57,720 bases of DNA from Thermoleophilia bacterium (lineage in GTDB: Bacteria > Actinomycetota > Thermoleophilia > Gaiellales > Gaiellaceae), in contig SHVL01000013.1 in assembly GCA_009694305.1 (NCBI GenBank), positions 1 to 57,720 of the forward strand, in the 5' to 3' direction. Position 1 is the first letter of the stretch. Each line of letters begins with the position of its first letter. Shown piece by piece: positions 57,649 to 57,720 of the stretch. Under the pieces are notes generated by a model. The model saw nothing but the letters and a program-made list of their open reading frames with translations, did no database searches and was not told the origin of the DNA. The translations under genes and the position numbers were made by a program.

Positions 57649-57720
57649 ATGGCCAGAGAGGACGTAGAGGAGAGGCTGTTCACGTGGTGGAGGGAGTGTC
57701 AGGGGGTGACGCTCAGAGCG
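57649..57720 (+). CDS. Start of an ORF running off the window
   Basis: MAREDVEERLFTWWRECQGVTLRA..., preceded by GAAAGG. Confidence 0.35.
   Translation, partial: MAREDVEERLFTWWRECQGVTLRA

Noticed and set aside
57375-57683. 102-aa minus ORF (MEAAGIEPASADAPNRASTSVVR...)
   Set aside because: Antisense to the tmRNA 3' half; a familiar spurious ORF type generated by tRNA-like 3' ends.
1-57720. CRISPR array or CRISPR/phage-defence locus
   Set aside because: No regularly spaced repeats of CRISPR type and no cas, restriction or other recognised defence genes; repeats found are palindromic or short tandem.

Overview
High-GC chromosomal window that looks actinobacterial (Thermoleophilia-like, inferred only from gene content and style). 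Most of it is core metabolism and information processing: a cytochrome c oxidase operon (SCO1, ctaG, cox3, cox1, cox2, cupredoxin), a DUF1501/DUF1800 pair, thrS, infC-rpmI-rplT-rRNA methyltransferase, DUF2207/LemA, pheS/pheT, E2/GNAT/lipoamide dehydrogenase, an LCP/UDP-sugar operon containing mtnA, pseudopilin genes, comF, secA, prfB (with the +1 frameshift site)-ftsE-ftsX-[Suv3-like helicase]-smpB, a CO-dehydrogenase-like coxS-L-M set (form II motif), moxR and tmRNA (ssrA). Non-routine signals: (1) a dispersed palindromic element attached to the 3' ends of pheS, ftsX and the Suv3-like helicase. Its arms are locus-specific inverted copies of the host gene terminus, its loop of about 22 nt is conserved, and it has a hairpin plus ATCCTGAAG tail; part of it forms a perfect 94-bp direct repeat next to ftsX. 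(2) A structured, terminator-bearing infC leader. (3) A cox1 lacking the usual D- and K-channel residues. (4) Three decayed genes (subtilase with internal deletion, cupredoxin remnant, SemiSWEET-like remnant). (5) A recurrent -10-like hexamer at fixed 6-nt spacing to start codons, suggesting leaderless mRNAs. All calls are by eye from the sequence and supplied translations; no searches were run.
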